Counted from the first letter of the stretch, positions 7,698 to 17,840 are shown. The stretch: DNA of 64,000 nucleotides from Allorhizobium undicola ORS 992 = ATCC 700741 (GCF_000621665.1 NZ_JHXQ01000014.1:59056-123055); one strand, 5' to 3'. The notes: generated by a model not told the origin, from the sequence alone. Numbers and translations are program-made.

Positions 7698-10600
7698 ATG
7701 ATCCGGGGCAAGCCGATGACGTCTTCAATTTCCTCCTATAGCGCAAGCCAGATCAGGTCGCTTTCAACGGCGGCCGTTGCTGCGCTGACCACGGAAGACG
7801 TGAAGGAAATGACGACCACCCAGGTCGCCGCGCTCAGTTCCGCGCAGCTTGCGGCGCTGGATACCGAAGATGTCAAGGTCATGAGCAGCCAGCAATTGCA
7901 GGCCATTTCCCGCGCGGCCATTGTCGGCCTGACCCTTGATCAGCTTTCGGTGCTGGATGAAGTGGCGGTCAGCAACCTCACGACGACGCAGATTGGCGCG
8001 CTGACGACGACACAGGTGCACGGCCTCAGCACGGCCCAGGCTGAAGCCTTGACGCCCGCGCAGGTCAATGCGCTGAAAGCCGCGCAGCTTGCGGCGCTGA
8101 CGGCGCAGGATATGGAGGACTTTTCCTCCGATGACATGGCGGCGATCAGCTCCGCGGCTATTTCCGGCCTCTCGCCTTCGGTTCTTGCCGGCCTTAGCGC
8201 AGATCAGATTTCCGCGCTTGGCACGGCAGCGGTCAGCAGGTTGACGACGGCACAGGTGGCGGCGCTATCGGCCGATCAGGTCGCCGGGCTTTCAACGGGT
8301 CAAATCGCCGCTCTTTCGGCGGCGCATGTGCGGCTGTTGACGCTTGAGGCCGTGCAGGCGCTTTCCACCGGCCAGATCGCCGCCTTGAGTACCAGTGGCG
8401 TGACGGGCCTTTCCACGCTGCAAATCGATGCGCTTTCCGATGCGCAGGTGGCCGCACTCGGCACGGCGCAGCTTGGCGCGCTGCGGTCCACGCAGGCGGC
8501 AGGCTTCAGTTCCAGCGACATGGCGCTGCTCACCAATGCGCAAGTTGCAAGCCTTTCTTCCAGCCTTGTTTCGGGGCTTTCCGCCGATCAGGTCGCCGCG
8601 CTCTCGACAGGACAGGTCGCGGCGATGACGGCGGCGCAGTTCAAGGCGATGAGCGCGGTTCAGACGGCTGCCCTGCAACAGTCCGCCATGGCAGGCCTCT
8701 CCACGGATATACTTGCGGTTCTGACCAGCCGGGCGGCTGCCGGGCTGACCACCGAAGCGATTGCCGCACTCGCCACCTTGCAGGTGGCGGCACTGACGAC
8801 GCTTGCCGTATCGGGGCTTACGACGGATCAGGTCGCGGCCTTGTCCACGGCTCAGGTCGCCGCACTTTCCACCGCGCAGATTGCGGCGCTGAAGTCCGCG
8901 CAGGCCCATGCCTTGACAGCCGAGCAATTGCAGGCGCTTTCGGTCGGGCAGGTGGCGGCGCTGACCTCCAGCGCATTGACCGGGCTGAGCAGCGATCAGG
9001 TGGCGGTGTTGACCACTTCCCAGCTCAACGTGCTTTCCGTCAATCAGATCAAGGCCCTGACATCGACGCAAACTCAGTCGCTGAGCGCCGATCAGCTTTC
9101 GGCCCTGTCCGTGAACTGGATGGCGGCGCTGGGCACCTCCGCGGCGGCGGGGCTTACCACGCAGGCTCTGGCGTCTCTTTCGAATGCGCAGATCTCTTCG
9201 CTGACGACGGCAGCCATTGCTGCGCTGGCAACGGATCAGCTTGCAGGCCTGTCCTCAGGCCAGATCGAAGCGCTGACCGCCGCGCAGGTGAAGGCGCTGA
9301 GCGCCTCCCAGCTTGCCGTTCTCGATGGCGGCGCCATCGCGCTCTTTTCGACAGCCGATATGGCGGCAATCGGTTCTTCTGCCATTGCAGGCCTCAGCAC
9401 CGATGCCCTCAGCCTTCTTTCCACGGCACAGATCGCGTCCCTTTCTGCGGCGGCCCTGGCAAAGCTCACGACCGGCCAGATGGCTTCCCTGTCCTCCACC
9501 CAGGTTCAGGCCTTTTCGACGGCCCAGATAAGATCCCTGACGGCCGATCAGGCATCGGCGCTGACGGCAGATGTTATCTCCGGCCTTTCCACCGCAAGCC
9601 TCGCTGCCCTCGGGGGCACGGCGGCGGCAGGCCTGACCACGGCAGCGCTTGCGGCGCTTTCCGAGAGCCAGCTTGCCGCCTTGCAGTCGGGCGCGGTGGC
9701 GCGCCTCACGGCCGATCAGATTGCCGCCCTCAGTGTCAGCCAGGTCGCGGCCATGTCCACGACGCAGCTTGCGGGCCTGACCTCCGCCCAGACGGCGGTC
9801 CTGTCTTCCAGCCATATTGCCGCGCTCTCCACGGCACAGATTGCCGCCTTGAGCGCAACGGCAGTGCGGGGCTTGAGCAGTCTGGCCATCGCTGCCCTCG
9901 ACAGCAGCCAGATTGCGGCGCTGACGACGGCACAGGTTGCCGCCCTCAATGCAAGCCAGATCGGCGCGCTGGATGCTGCCGATATTCTGGCCTTTTCCAC
10001 GCAGAAAATTGCCCTGCTCAGTTCAAGCGCCATTGGCGGTCTTTCCAGCGACGTCGTGGCAGCGCTTTCCACCGCGCAGGTTGCCGCGCTGACCACCCGA
10101 AGCATCCGGGCGCTTTCACCAGGCCAGATCGATGCCCTTTCGACCGCGCAAGTGGCAACGCTTTCCACCGCGCAGGTCAGCGTTCTGACATCTGAGCAGG
10201 TCGCGGTGCTGGATGAGGCCGACATTGCCGCCTTGTCGCGCTCAAAAATCGCGGTCATGGCCACCGACACGCTGGCGGGCCTTGGCGACGACGCCATATC
10301 GGCCTTAAGCTCCGAACAGCTGGCGGGGCTGGGGACCGCGGCCATTGCCGCACTTTCGGCCTCGCAATTTGCGTCCCTGACCACGGATCAGCTTGCCGCC
10401 CTCAACGTGACCCAGATTGCCGCGCTGGGCAGCCAGCAGGCAGGCGCCATCGCCGCCGCAGATATGGCCAGCCTGTCCACGGCGCAGATTGCCGCGCTGA
10501 ATACCGGCGCGATGGCCAGCCTGACTGCGGAACGGATCGAGGCGCTCTCCACCGCGCAACTTGCGGTCCTGTCCTCGCGGCAGATGCTGGCCCTGACCTC

Positions 10601-13600
10601 GGATCAGGTTTCGGCTCTTTCGACGGGCCAGCTTGCCACGCTGAGTGCGGCGCAGGTGGCTTCGCTCTCGGCGGCGGCCATCACCGGCCTTGGCACGGCG
10701 CAGGTCGCGGCCTTGACCACCGCACAGGCAGAGGCGCTCAGCGCGGGCCAGATCGCCGTTCTCTCCTCCGGACAGGTGGCAAGCCTCGGTACGGCCAATC
10801 TGGCAACCTTCTCCACTCGTGACATCGCCGCGCTGACGGCAGATGGCGTTGCCGGTCTTTCCTCGTCGGCGCTTGCAAGTCTTTCGACGGGCCAGATTTC
10901 CGCCCTGAATGTCGGGGCGATTGGCGCCCTGACGTCGAAACAGGTGAGCGCGCTTTCTTCCGCCCAGACGGCGGCACTTTCGGCGGCGCAGGTTGCCGCC
11001 TTCGCCGGATCGCAGCTTTCGACCCTTGGCACCGCCAACATCGCCAGCCTTTCCACGAAAAATGTCGCGGCCTTGACGGCAAGCGCGCTGGCCGGTCTTT
11101 CGGCGGAGGTCATTGCCTCCTTCAGCACGGATCAGGTCGCCGCGCTCAGCAGCGCGGCCATTTCCGGCATGACGACGCGCCAGGTCGCAGCCCTCAGCGC
11201 CGCGCAGGTTGCGGCCCTTTCCACAAAGCAGGCGGCTGCACTGAAATCCGATCAGCTTACGGCCCTTGGCTCGGCCAGCATGGCAGCGCTCAATACCGCG
11301 CAGATCGCCGCATTGAGCAGCAATGCCATTGCCGGTTTGACCACGGCGGAAATTCAGGCGCTCAGCGCAAGCCAGCTTGGCGCGCTCACCACGGCGCAGC
11401 TTTCGGCCTTCGGGTCGCAACAGGTTGCGGCGCTGGGCAGTCAGGGCATTGCGGCCCTTTCCACGCGCGCGATTGCCGCGCTTACGTCCACCGCACTTTC
11501 CGGCCTCGGCAGCGATGCCATTGCCGCCATGACCACGGCACAGGTGGCCGCCCTCAACGTTTCGGCGGTTTCGGGACTGATGACGGCGCAAATTGCCCTG
11601 CTCGACATCAATCAGGTCAGTGCGCTTTCCACCAAACAGATGGCGGCACTGTCTTCGCGGCAAGTGGCGGCACTGGGTGCTGGCAATATTGCCGCCCTGA
11701 CCACGGCACAAATTGCCGCCCTCAGCGCCACCGGCGCATCGGGCCTGACCACCGCCGAAATCGCGGCCTTGAGCACCGAGCAGGCGGAGGCCTTGACGAC
11801 GACGCAGATCGCCGCCCTGAGTTCGGCGCAGATCGAAGTGTTACGCACCGAAAACCTGCTGATGCTGTCCACCGCGGATATAGCAGCCATTCGTTCCAGC
11901 GCCGTTCTCGGCCTGACCACCGAGCAGCTCGGTGCAATGACGACCGATCAGGTCAGCGCGCTTGGCACCGGCAGCATTGCCAACCTGACAACGGGCCAGC
12001 TTGCCACGCTTTCCAGCGCGCAGCTGGAGGCCCTGACGACGGCGCAGATGGCTGCCCTCGGTTCCCGGCAGGTCGCCGCACTGGGGACGGCTGGAATTGC
12101 CGCGTTGACGACCGCCCAGCTTGCCGCCCTGAACACGGACGGCATTTCCGGCCTTGCCACCGGCCAGCTTGCCGCGCTCAGCGCCGATCAGGCCGAAGCC
12201 CTGACATCGACGCAGGTCGCGACCCTCACCTCAACCCAGCTTGCCGCCCTTGGTTCGGCCGCGCTGGAAAGCTTCTCGCTTGCCGATTACGCCGCCATTT
12301 CAAGCAGTGCCGTTGCCGGTCTTTCTACGGATTTCATGGCCGGATTGCCGACCGCCCAGCTTGCGGCCCTTTCCATGAGTGCCGTGGCAAGCCTGACGAC
12401 GGCGCAGGTCGCGGCCCTCAGCACGGATCAGCTGACGGCATTGTCCACCGCGCAGGTATCCGCCCTGTCATCGGCGCAGATTGCCGCTCTCGATGCGACG
12501 GATGTCGCCTCGCTTTCCACCGCGCAAATCGCATCGCTGAATACGTCCGCCATTTCCGGCCTTTCAACGGCACAGATCTCCGCCCTGCATCTCGACCAGA
12601 TCGAGGTGATGTCCGATCTCCAGGCCTCCGTGCTCAGTTCGGCGCAGGTGGCGGCACTGGGCTTGGACGGGCTCGAAATGCTGCAAACAGAGGCCTTCGC
12701 AGCGCTGAGCGGTAGTGCCGTCAGCGGCATTTCCACTGAAACGCTTGCAGGCCTTTCCACCGATCAGATCGCCGCACTCGATCCTTCCGCCGTATCGCGG
12801 CTGACAAGTGCGCAGGTTTCCGCCTTAACGCTGGCGCAGATCGCGTCCCTTTCCAGCGATCAGGTGTCGGCACTGTCCTCGGCCCAGATTGCCGCTCTCA
12901 GTCCGGATCAACTGGATCGTTTTTCGAGCGAGATGATGGCGGCTCTGGGCTCGGCGGCGATAGCGGGGCTTTCCACGGCAAGTGTTGCATCGCTCACCTC
13001 GCAGCAAATTGCGGCGGTCAGCGCCACCAGTTTTGGCGGGCTGACGGCAGACCAGATTTCGGCGCTCAGCGAGGATCAGCTGAAGTCGCTGTCGATCTAT
13101 CAGGTCAACGCGCTCGGCTCCCGCCAGATCACAGCCCTCAGCACGGGCGACATCGCAGCGTTGACCACAAGCCAGGTGGCCTCGCTGAACACCGATGCCA
13201 TGGCCGGCTTGACCAGCGCGCAGGTAGCAGCCCTCAGTGCCGATCAACTGGCGGCGCTTTCCACCCTTCAGGTCTCCTCGCTCAGTTCCACCGGTCTACA
13301 GGGGCTTTCCGAAAGCGAGCTTCAGAAATTGCCGACCTCTTCGCTGGCGGCACTCACATCGGATAATATCGCAGGCCTGCCGACATCCTTCATCGCCTCG
13401 CTCTCGACGGCTGAATTTTCCGCTCTCGGCACGTCTGCCCTGCATGGGCTTACCAGCGCCCAGGTGGCAAGCCTCAGTGCCGCGCAGATCGGTGCGCTGA
13501 CCACGACACAGATCGCCGCGCTGGCCGCAACCGGCGTTTCCGGCCTGACAACGGCAGCATTTTCCGCCCTGACGACGGCCTCCCTCAAAGCGCTGAGTAC

Positions 13601-14147
13601 GGATGGCATCAAGGGGCTGTCCACGGCCATCATGACATCGCTGACCACGGAGCAGCTTGCAACCTTGTCGCGGACGCAACTGGGTGGGCTCACCTATAAT
13701 CAGGTCGTGGCGCTCTCGGCAGGCCAGATCAGTTCGCTCACCACCCAGCAGCTTGGCGGGCTGAACGCCTTGCAGGGCGCAGCCCTTTCGGTGGAAGACC
13801 TGTCGCTGCTTTCGACCGACCAGCTCGTCGGCCTCAGTTCCAGCGCGATTTCCGGCCTGAAACCGCAGGTGATCGCAGCGCTCTCCACCGGTCAGGCCGA
13901 AGCGCTGACGCCGGAACAGGTTGCGGCCATGACCTCGCAACAGGTTGCCGCCCTGACGAAGGACGAACTGGCAACCTTCTCCACCGATGATATTGCCGCG
14001 CTCAGCACAACGGGTGTTCAGGGGCTTTCCACATCGGCCATCTCCAGCCTTTCCGATGAGCAACTGAATACGCTGATGGATACGCAGATGTCCTTCCTCG
14101 ATTCCGACCAGCTCGCGGCCGTGGTGGCAGCCTATCAGGATAACTAG
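7698..14147 (+). CDS. Giant octapeptide-repeat protein (2149 aa)
   Basis: I do not recognise the family. After 13 leading residues the remaining 2136 residues are exactly 267 x 8, and octads read in phase at both ends. The consensus is L-[ST]-[ST]-x-Q-[IV]-x-A, for example LSTAQVAA. About every 5-10 octads a variant lacks Gln and ends in Gly (SSAIAG, TSGVTG). A longer cassette, F-S-x-x-D-M-A-A followed by xxSSAxxG, recurs at irregular spacing (first at residue 142). The S/T-x-x-Q pattern resembles a helix N-cap, suggesting a solenoid of short helical turns (inference). There is no signal peptide or membrane segment, Cys is absent as far as I can see, and Trp is rare. Codons differ between copies, so the repeat is old and selected at protein level. 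The last octad is VVAAYQDN. A start at 7716 is also possible. The upstream OGT-like transferase and Glf suggest a glycosylated surface protein, unproven. Confidence 0.85.
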   Translation: MIRGKPMTSSISSYSASQIRSLSTAAVAALTTEDVKEMTTTQVAALSSAQLAALDTEDVKVMSSQQLQAISRAAIVGLTLDQLSVLDEVAVSNLTTTQIGALTTTQVHGLSTAQAEALTPAQVNALKAAQLAALTAQDMEDFSSDDMAAISSAAISGLSPSVLAGLSADQISALGTAAVSRLTTAQVAALSADQVAGLSTGQIAALSAAHVRLLTLEAVQALSTGQIAALSTSGVTGLSTLQIDALSDAQVAALGTAQLGALRSTQAAGFSSSDMALLTNAQVASLSSSLVSGLSADQVAALSTGQVAAMTAAQFKAMSAVQTAALQQSAMAGLSTDILAVLTSRAAAGLTTEAIAALATLQVAALTTLAVSGLTTDQVAALSTAQVAALSTAQIAALKSAQAHALTAEQLQALSVGQVAALTSSALTGLSSDQVAVLTTSQLNVLSVNQIKALTSTQTQSLSADQLSALSVNWMAALGTSAAAGLTTQALASLSNAQISSLTTAAIAALATDQLAGLSSGQIEALTAAQVKALSASQLAVLDGGAIALFSTADMAAIGSSAIAGLSTDALSLLSTAQIASLSAAALAKLTTGQMASLSSTQVQAFSTAQIRSLTADQASALTADVISGLSTASLAALGGTAAAGLTTAALAALSESQLAALQSGAVARLTADQIAALSVSQVAAMSTTQLAGLTSAQTAVLSSSHIAALSTAQIAALSATAVRGLSSLAIAALDSSQIAALTTAQVAALNASQIGALDAADILAFSTQKIALLSSSAIGGLSSDVVAALSTAQVAALTTRSIRALSPGQIDALSTAQVATLSTAQVSVLTSEQVAVLDEADIAALSRSKIAVMATDTLAGLGDDAISALSSEQLAGLGTAAIAALSASQFASLTTDQLAALNVTQIAALGSQQAGAIAAADMASLSTAQIAALNTGAMASLTAERIEALSTAQLAVLSSRQMLALTSDQVSALSTGQLATLSAAQVASLSAAAITGLGTAQVAALTTAQAEALSAGQIAVLSSGQVASLGTANLATFSTRDIAALTADGVAGLSSSALASLSTGQISALNVGAIGALTSKQVSALSSAQTAALSAAQVAAFAGSQLSTLGTANIASLSTKNVAALTASALAGLSAEVIASFSTDQVAALSSAAISGMTTRQVAALSAAQVAALSTKQAAALKSDQLTALGSASMAALNTAQIAALSSNAIAGLTTAEIQALSASQLGALTTAQLSAFGSQQVAALGSQGIAALSTRAIAALTSTALSGLGSDAIAAMTTAQVAALNVSAVSGLMTAQIALLDINQVSALSTKQMAALSSRQVAALGAGNIAALTTAQIAALSATGASGLTTAEIAALSTEQAEALTTTQIAALSSAQIEVLRTENLLMLSTADIAAIRSSAVLGLTTEQLGAMTTDQVSALGTGSIANLTTGQLATLSSAQLEALTTAQMAALGSRQVAALGTAGIAALTTAQLAALNTDGISGLATGQLAALSADQAEALTSTQVATLTSTQLAALGSAALESFSLADYAAISSSAVAGLSTDFMAGLPTAQLAALSMSAVASLTTAQVAALSTDQLTALSTAQVSALSSAQIAALDATDVASLSTAQIASLNTSAISGLSTAQISALHLDQIEVMSDLQASVLSSAQVAALGLDGLEMLQTEAFAALSGSAVSGISTETLAGLSTDQIAALDPSAVSRLTSAQVSALTLAQIASLSSDQVSALSSAQIAALSPDQLDRFSSEMMAALGSAAIAGLSTASVASLTSQQIAAVSATSFGGLTADQISALSEDQLKSLSIYQVNALGSRQITALSTGDIAALTTSQVASLNTDAMAGLTSAQVAALSADQLAALSTLQVSSLSSTGLQGLSESELQKLPTSSLAALTSDNIAGLPTSFIASLSTAEFSALGTSALHGLTSAQVASLSAAQIGALTTTQIAALAATGVSGLTTAAFSALTTASLKALSTDGIKGLSTAIMTSLTTEQLATLSRTQLGGLTYNQVVALSAGQISSLTTQQLGGLNALQGAALSVEDLSLLSTDQLVGLSSSAISGLKPQVIAALSTGQAEALTPEQVAAMTSQQVAALTKDELATFSTDDIAALSTTGVQGLSTSAISSLSDEQLNTLMDTQMSFLDSDQLAAVVAAYQDN

Positions 14148-14193
14148 AGCATTTTCAGGAAAAGTGGAAGCCGGTTTTCCGTCTGAAAATGCG
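14148..14193. repeat. Short palindromic intergenic repeat (AGCATTTTC..GAAAATGCG family)
   Basis: Directly follows the stop of the giant repeat gene. Outer arms GCATTTTCAG and CTGAAAATGC flank the conserved core AAGTGGAAGCCGGTTTTCC. Variants of this family recur near 17691, 23640, 35089, 40381, 63105 and 63610. Confidence 0.85.
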
Positions 14194-14208
14194 TAAAAAC
14201 AAATAGTT

Positions 14209-14247
14209 AGATCGGTTCAATGTTTCCGTGAAACAATGAACCGATCT
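14209..14247. terminator. Inverted repeat, possible terminator of the giant repeat gene
   Basis: Arms AGATCGGTTCA and TGAACCGATCT enclose a second pair TGTTTC/GAAACA. No T-tract follows, so it is either a repeat-derived hairpin or a weak terminator. A close variant occurs at 63559-63597. Confidence 0.5.
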
Positions 14248-14365
14248 AGGCGGGTAATCCAACGCCTTGCCGTTCTCTCGATGGTCCAGGCTTTTGTTTT
14301 AACGCATGTCGGTGTCGCAAAACCGCTGCACACTTTTGCGCGACATCCTCTAAATGGCGCTGCTG

Positions 14366-14406
14366 TTGACGAGACTTGTACGACCTGTAATATGCATCAT
14401 ATTACA
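14366..14406 (+). promoter_or_regulatory. Promoter and putative GntR operator of the UxuA-like gene
   Basis: A -35 box TTGACG (14366-14371) is followed after 16 bp by TAATAT (14388-14393). A perfect palindrome, TGTAATATG-cat-CATATTACA (14386-14406), covers the -10 box, the expected place for a repressor. Its core AATATGCATCAT is matched at 11 of 12 positions in front of kdgD, which points to one regulator for both, most simply the GntR protein encoded between them. Confidence 0.65.
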
Positions 14407-14426
14407 AGTGAGTTACGGAGACCGGC

Positions 14427-15386
14427 ATGTATCTTGGAACCCAGCTTCCCGCCCGCCATGACGATGATTATCGCGTGATGAAACAATTGGGCGTCGAGCA
14501 TGTGTCTGCCAATCCGGATGGGGACTGGCGAGGCTGGACCCGGCCTGTGCTGGAACAGTTCCGCGAGAAGATGGAAGGCTTCGGCCTCACGCTGGACATG
14601 TTGCTGCTGCCTCTCCCGTCAGCGCCGGTGGACACCCAGCCCTGCCGCGACATTCTCCTTGCCGGACCGGACCGGGATCGCCAGATCGACGAGATTTGCC
14701 GTCTGATCGAAAATTGCGGCGCAGCCGGCATTCCTTCCGTGCGCTATAATTTCAACTATATCGGCATTCCCCGCACGCCGATGGAGGAGGGGCGTGGTGG
14801 CTATCGCGCGGAAGCCTTCAGGTGGGATCTCGTCGATCAGGACGAGCCGGGGCCTGCGGGCATTCTGGCAGAGGAAACGCTGTGGGAACGGGTGGATTAT
14901 TTTCTGGCAAGGGTGGTGCCGGCGGCCGAGGCGGCGGGCGTGCGGCTTGCCTGCCATCCGCATGATCCGGCCACGCCGCCCGGCTATAAGGGTGTTACCC
15001 GCATTCTGGGAAGCGTGGAGGGCATGAAGCGTTTCGTGCAGATGCATGAAAGCCCGGTTCATGGCCTGAATTTCTGCATCGGCACGCTTGGCGAAATGCT
15101 GGAGGACGTGGCGGATGTGCCTGCCGTGACCCGCTGGTTCGGCGAACGTGGCAAGATCATGAATATTCATTTCCGCAATATCGTCGGTAATATCTATAAC
15201 TTCAGGGAAAGTTTTCCTGACGACGGCGATATCGATATGCCTGCCGTCATCGATGTGTTGCGGCAGACGGGCTATCGCTACATGGTCATGCCCGATCACG
15301 CGCCCACGCTTTCGGGTGATAATCAGCAGCAGGTGGCTTTTGCTTACTGCTACGGCTATATCGCCGCGCTTTTGCAGACACGTTGA
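14427..15386 (+). CDS. Mannonate dehydratase-like (UxuA family) TIM-barrel enzyme
   Basis: A 319-residue protein starting at ATG 14427 with GGAG upstream. Features shared with UxuA are the N-terminal strand leading to VSANPDGDW, FNYIGIPRTP, the metal-site segment CHPHDPATPPGYKG, NFCIGTLGEM, HFRNI and the C-terminal PDHAPTLSGD. UxuA dehydrates D-mannonate to 2-keto-3-deoxygluconate. This protein is about 75 residues shorter than E. coli UxuA, so a related sugar acid could be the real substrate. It is followed by a FadR-type regulator and KdgD, consistent with a hexuronate/aldarate catabolic unit under a shared operator. Confidence 0.8.
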   Translation: MYLGTQLPARHDDDYRVMKQLGVEHVSANPDGDWRGWTRPVLEQFREKMEGFGLTLDMLLLPLPSAPVDTQPCRDILLAGPDRDRQIDEICRLIENCGAAGIPSVRYNFNYIGIPRTPMEEGRGGYRAEAFRWDLVDQDEPGPAGILAEETLWERVDYFLARVVPAAEAAGVRLACHPHDPATPPGYKGVTRILGSVEGMKRFVQMHESPVHGLNFCIGTLGEMLEDVADVPAVTRWFGERGKIMNIHFRNIVGNIYNFRESFPDDGDIDMPAVIDVLRQTGYRYMVMPDHAPTLSGDNQQQVAFAYCYGYIAALLQTR

Positions 15387-15493
15387 TCCGGCCAATTCTG
15401 TGATGCGCGCTTCCTTTCCGTCCATGGATGCTGCGAAAGTGGCAGCCTTCGGGGGCCAGCAAGGCAATGGCGGCTCTTGAAGTTGGCGGAGCG

Positions 15494-15600
15494 CTACTGC
15501 ATAATTCCTTAAATCGAAATCGATTTAAGGTGAAAATTATGCAGCAGATTTAAAGTGTTACAGCGTCCTTTGTGCGTTTGATAAAACGCACGGCGCTGTA
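15494..15600 (+). repeat. Two-hairpin ~106-bp intergenic repeat, copy 2
   Basis: Contains CCTTAAATCG..CGATTTAAGG and TACAGCGTCC..GCGCTGTA palindromes. It sits between the UxuA-like gene and the GntR gene, ending 36 bp before the GTG start of the latter. Confidence 0.88.
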
Positions 15601-15636
15601 GGGGAATGTCCGCAGGACGAAATCGGGAAGGCTAAC

Positions 15637-16383
15637 GTGGCATTTGATGCAAAACATCCACCCGCCCAGCCGAAAGGCAAGGCAACACTGGTCACGCAGT
15701 TGGTGGAAAAACTGCGCGAGGCCATACAGTCAGGCCAGTTCCGGCCCGGCGACCGCCTTCCAAGCGAATCGCGGATGACGGCCGAATATGCCGTCAGCCG
15801 CACCGTTGTGCGCGAGGCCATTGCCGCGCTGAAATCCGACGGTCTGGTGGAGCCCCGGCAGGGGGCCGGAGTTTTCGTTCTGGATGCGCCCGCACCCATT
15901 GCCCTGCCGTTCCAGAATATCGACCGGGCAAGGGTTTCGTCCGTGATTGAACTGCTTGAGTTGCGCATGGCGGTAGAGGTTGAAGCTGCCGCCCTGGCCG
16001 CGCTTCGCCGGTCTGCGCAGCAGGAAGAGGTCATATGGGCGCGCCACCGCGACCTCTTCATGCTGATAGAGGCGGGAAAGGCGACGGCCGAAGCGGATTT
16101 TGCCCTGCATCTGGCCATTGCCGAAGCCACAAGCAATCCACGCTTTCCAGAGTTTCTGACCATGCTCGGCCGTTCTGCAATTCCTCGCGATGCCTTGCAG
16201 CAGGAGGCGGACCCGCAGGAGCAGCGCCGCTACATGATGCAAATTCATGAGGAACACGGCGCCATTATCGAGGCGATTTCCAATAGTGACGAGACGGGGG
16301 CCCGCACCTCCATGAAGCTGCATCTGCGAGGAAGCCTCAGCCGCTACCGGGCAGCTCATCAGAGAAGTTTACTCAACATATAA
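15637..16383 (+). CDS. GntR-family (FadR/FCD type) transcriptional regulator
   Basis: A 248-residue regulator with a GTG start at 15637 preceded by GGGAAGG. Residues about 18-85 form the winged HTH with the GntR signature (RPGDRLPSESRMTAEYAVSR, then VVREAIAALKSDGLVEPRQG). Residues about 100-235 are the helical FCD ligand domain: ELRMAVEVEAAALAA, DFALHLAIAEATSNPRF, and the HEEHGAIIEAI segment with metal-binding type His residues. It lies between the UxuA-like gene and kdgD and probably represses both in the absence of a sugar-acid effector, through the AATATG(C/A)ATCAT sites seen upstream of each (inference). Confidence 0.92.
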   Translation: MAFDAKHPPAQPKGKATLVTQLVEKLREAIQSGQFRPGDRLPSESRMTAEYAVSRTVVREAIAALKSDGLVEPRQGAGVFVLDAPAPIALPFQNIDRARVSSVIELLELRMAVEVEAAALAALRRSAQQEEVIWARHRDLFMLIEAGKATAEADFALHLAIAEATSNPRFPEFLTMLGRSAIPRDALQQEADPQEQRRYMMQIHEEHGAIIEAISNSDETGARTSMKLHLRGSLSRYRAAHQRSLLNI

Positions 16384-16398
16384 TATGAATCATTGACA
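16382..16398 (+). promoter_or_regulatory. Putative GntR operator and -35 box upstream of kdgD
   Basis: AATATGAATCAT (16382-16393) matches 11 of 12 bases of the operator core at 14389-14400 and overlaps TTGACA (16393-16398), a perfect -35 box. A matching -10 near 16416 is weak. It starts at the stop codon of the GntR gene. Confidence 0.5.
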
Positions 16399-16534
16399 AG
16401 CTTCCTGTGGAGGTGCTAGAGCATTTCCAGGCCTGATGGGGCTGCGGCCTGAGTGCCGTTGAACACAGGTAACTTGAAATAGAGCGTGGACGGGCCTGGC
16501 CGAATGGCCTGCACGCGCGAAAGCTTGGCTTTGA

Positions 16535-17473
<939 letters not shown>

Positions 17474-17488
17474 GTGCGCGATTTAGCT

Positions 17489-17671
17489 TCAGGAAGCGTG
17501 ATCCGGCTTTCCCTTGCGCGGGGTTGAGGCCATTTCGCGCAATTCCTGCTCGGACATGGATTTTTCCATGGCTTTCGAAGCGCCCTTGAGTTTGCCGCGC
17601 GGCGTATCTTCCCGCTTTGCGGAAAGAGCCACGCCTGCTGCCTTTTGCTGAGCCTTGCTTTTTGCGGGCAT
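17489..17671 (-). CDS. Small basic protein of the DUF3008 type
   Basis: A 60-residue, Lys-rich protein beginning MPAKSKAQQKAAG with the middle segment GKLKGASKAMEKSMSE and the end RKGKPDHAS, which I recognise as the DUF3008 pattern of short alphaproteobacterial proteins of unknown function. The ATG at 17671 has GGAG upstream on the minus strand. A longer reading from 17749 would translate intergenic repeat DNA and is rejected. Convergent with kdgD (16 bp between stops). Confidence 0.8.
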   Translation of the reverse strand: MPAKSKAQQKAAGVALSAKREDTPRGKLKGASKAMEKSMSEQELREMASTPRKGKPDHAS

Positions 17672-17690
17672 TCTGGTTTCTCCGTTTCTA

Positions 17691-17840
17691 GCATCGGACC
17701 GAAAAGTGGAAGCCGGTTTTCGGGTTGTCCGATGTGTGAGAAAAAGCATCGGACCGAAAAGTGGAAGCCGGTTTTCGGGTTATCCGATGCGTGAGAAAAA
17801 GCATCGGACCGAAACGTGGAAGCCGGTTTTCGGGTTTGTT
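17691..17840. repeat. Three tandem copies of a 55-bp palindromic repeat
   Basis: Copies begin with GCATCGGACCGAAA at 17691, 17746 and 17801, an exact 55-bp period, and each carries the core AGTGGAAGCCGGTTTTCGGG. Copies 1 and 2 end with GTCCGATG or ATCCGATG, the inverted partner of CATCGGAC, followed by TGAGAAAAA; copy 3 is truncated. Related in core to the AGCATTTCC family elsewhere in the window. Confidence 0.9.

Noticed and set aside
8292..11711. Long antisense frames (up to 468 codons) across the giant repeat gene
   Set aside because: The 24-bp period makes stop-free antisense frames by composition; they lack ribosome-binding sites and give Arg/Gly-rich low-complexity text.
14236..14478. 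Possible small gene before the UxuA-like gene
   Set aside because: The frame begins inside a hairpin repeat, crosses the promoter/operator and overlaps the next gene; no ribosome-binding site and no family resemblance.
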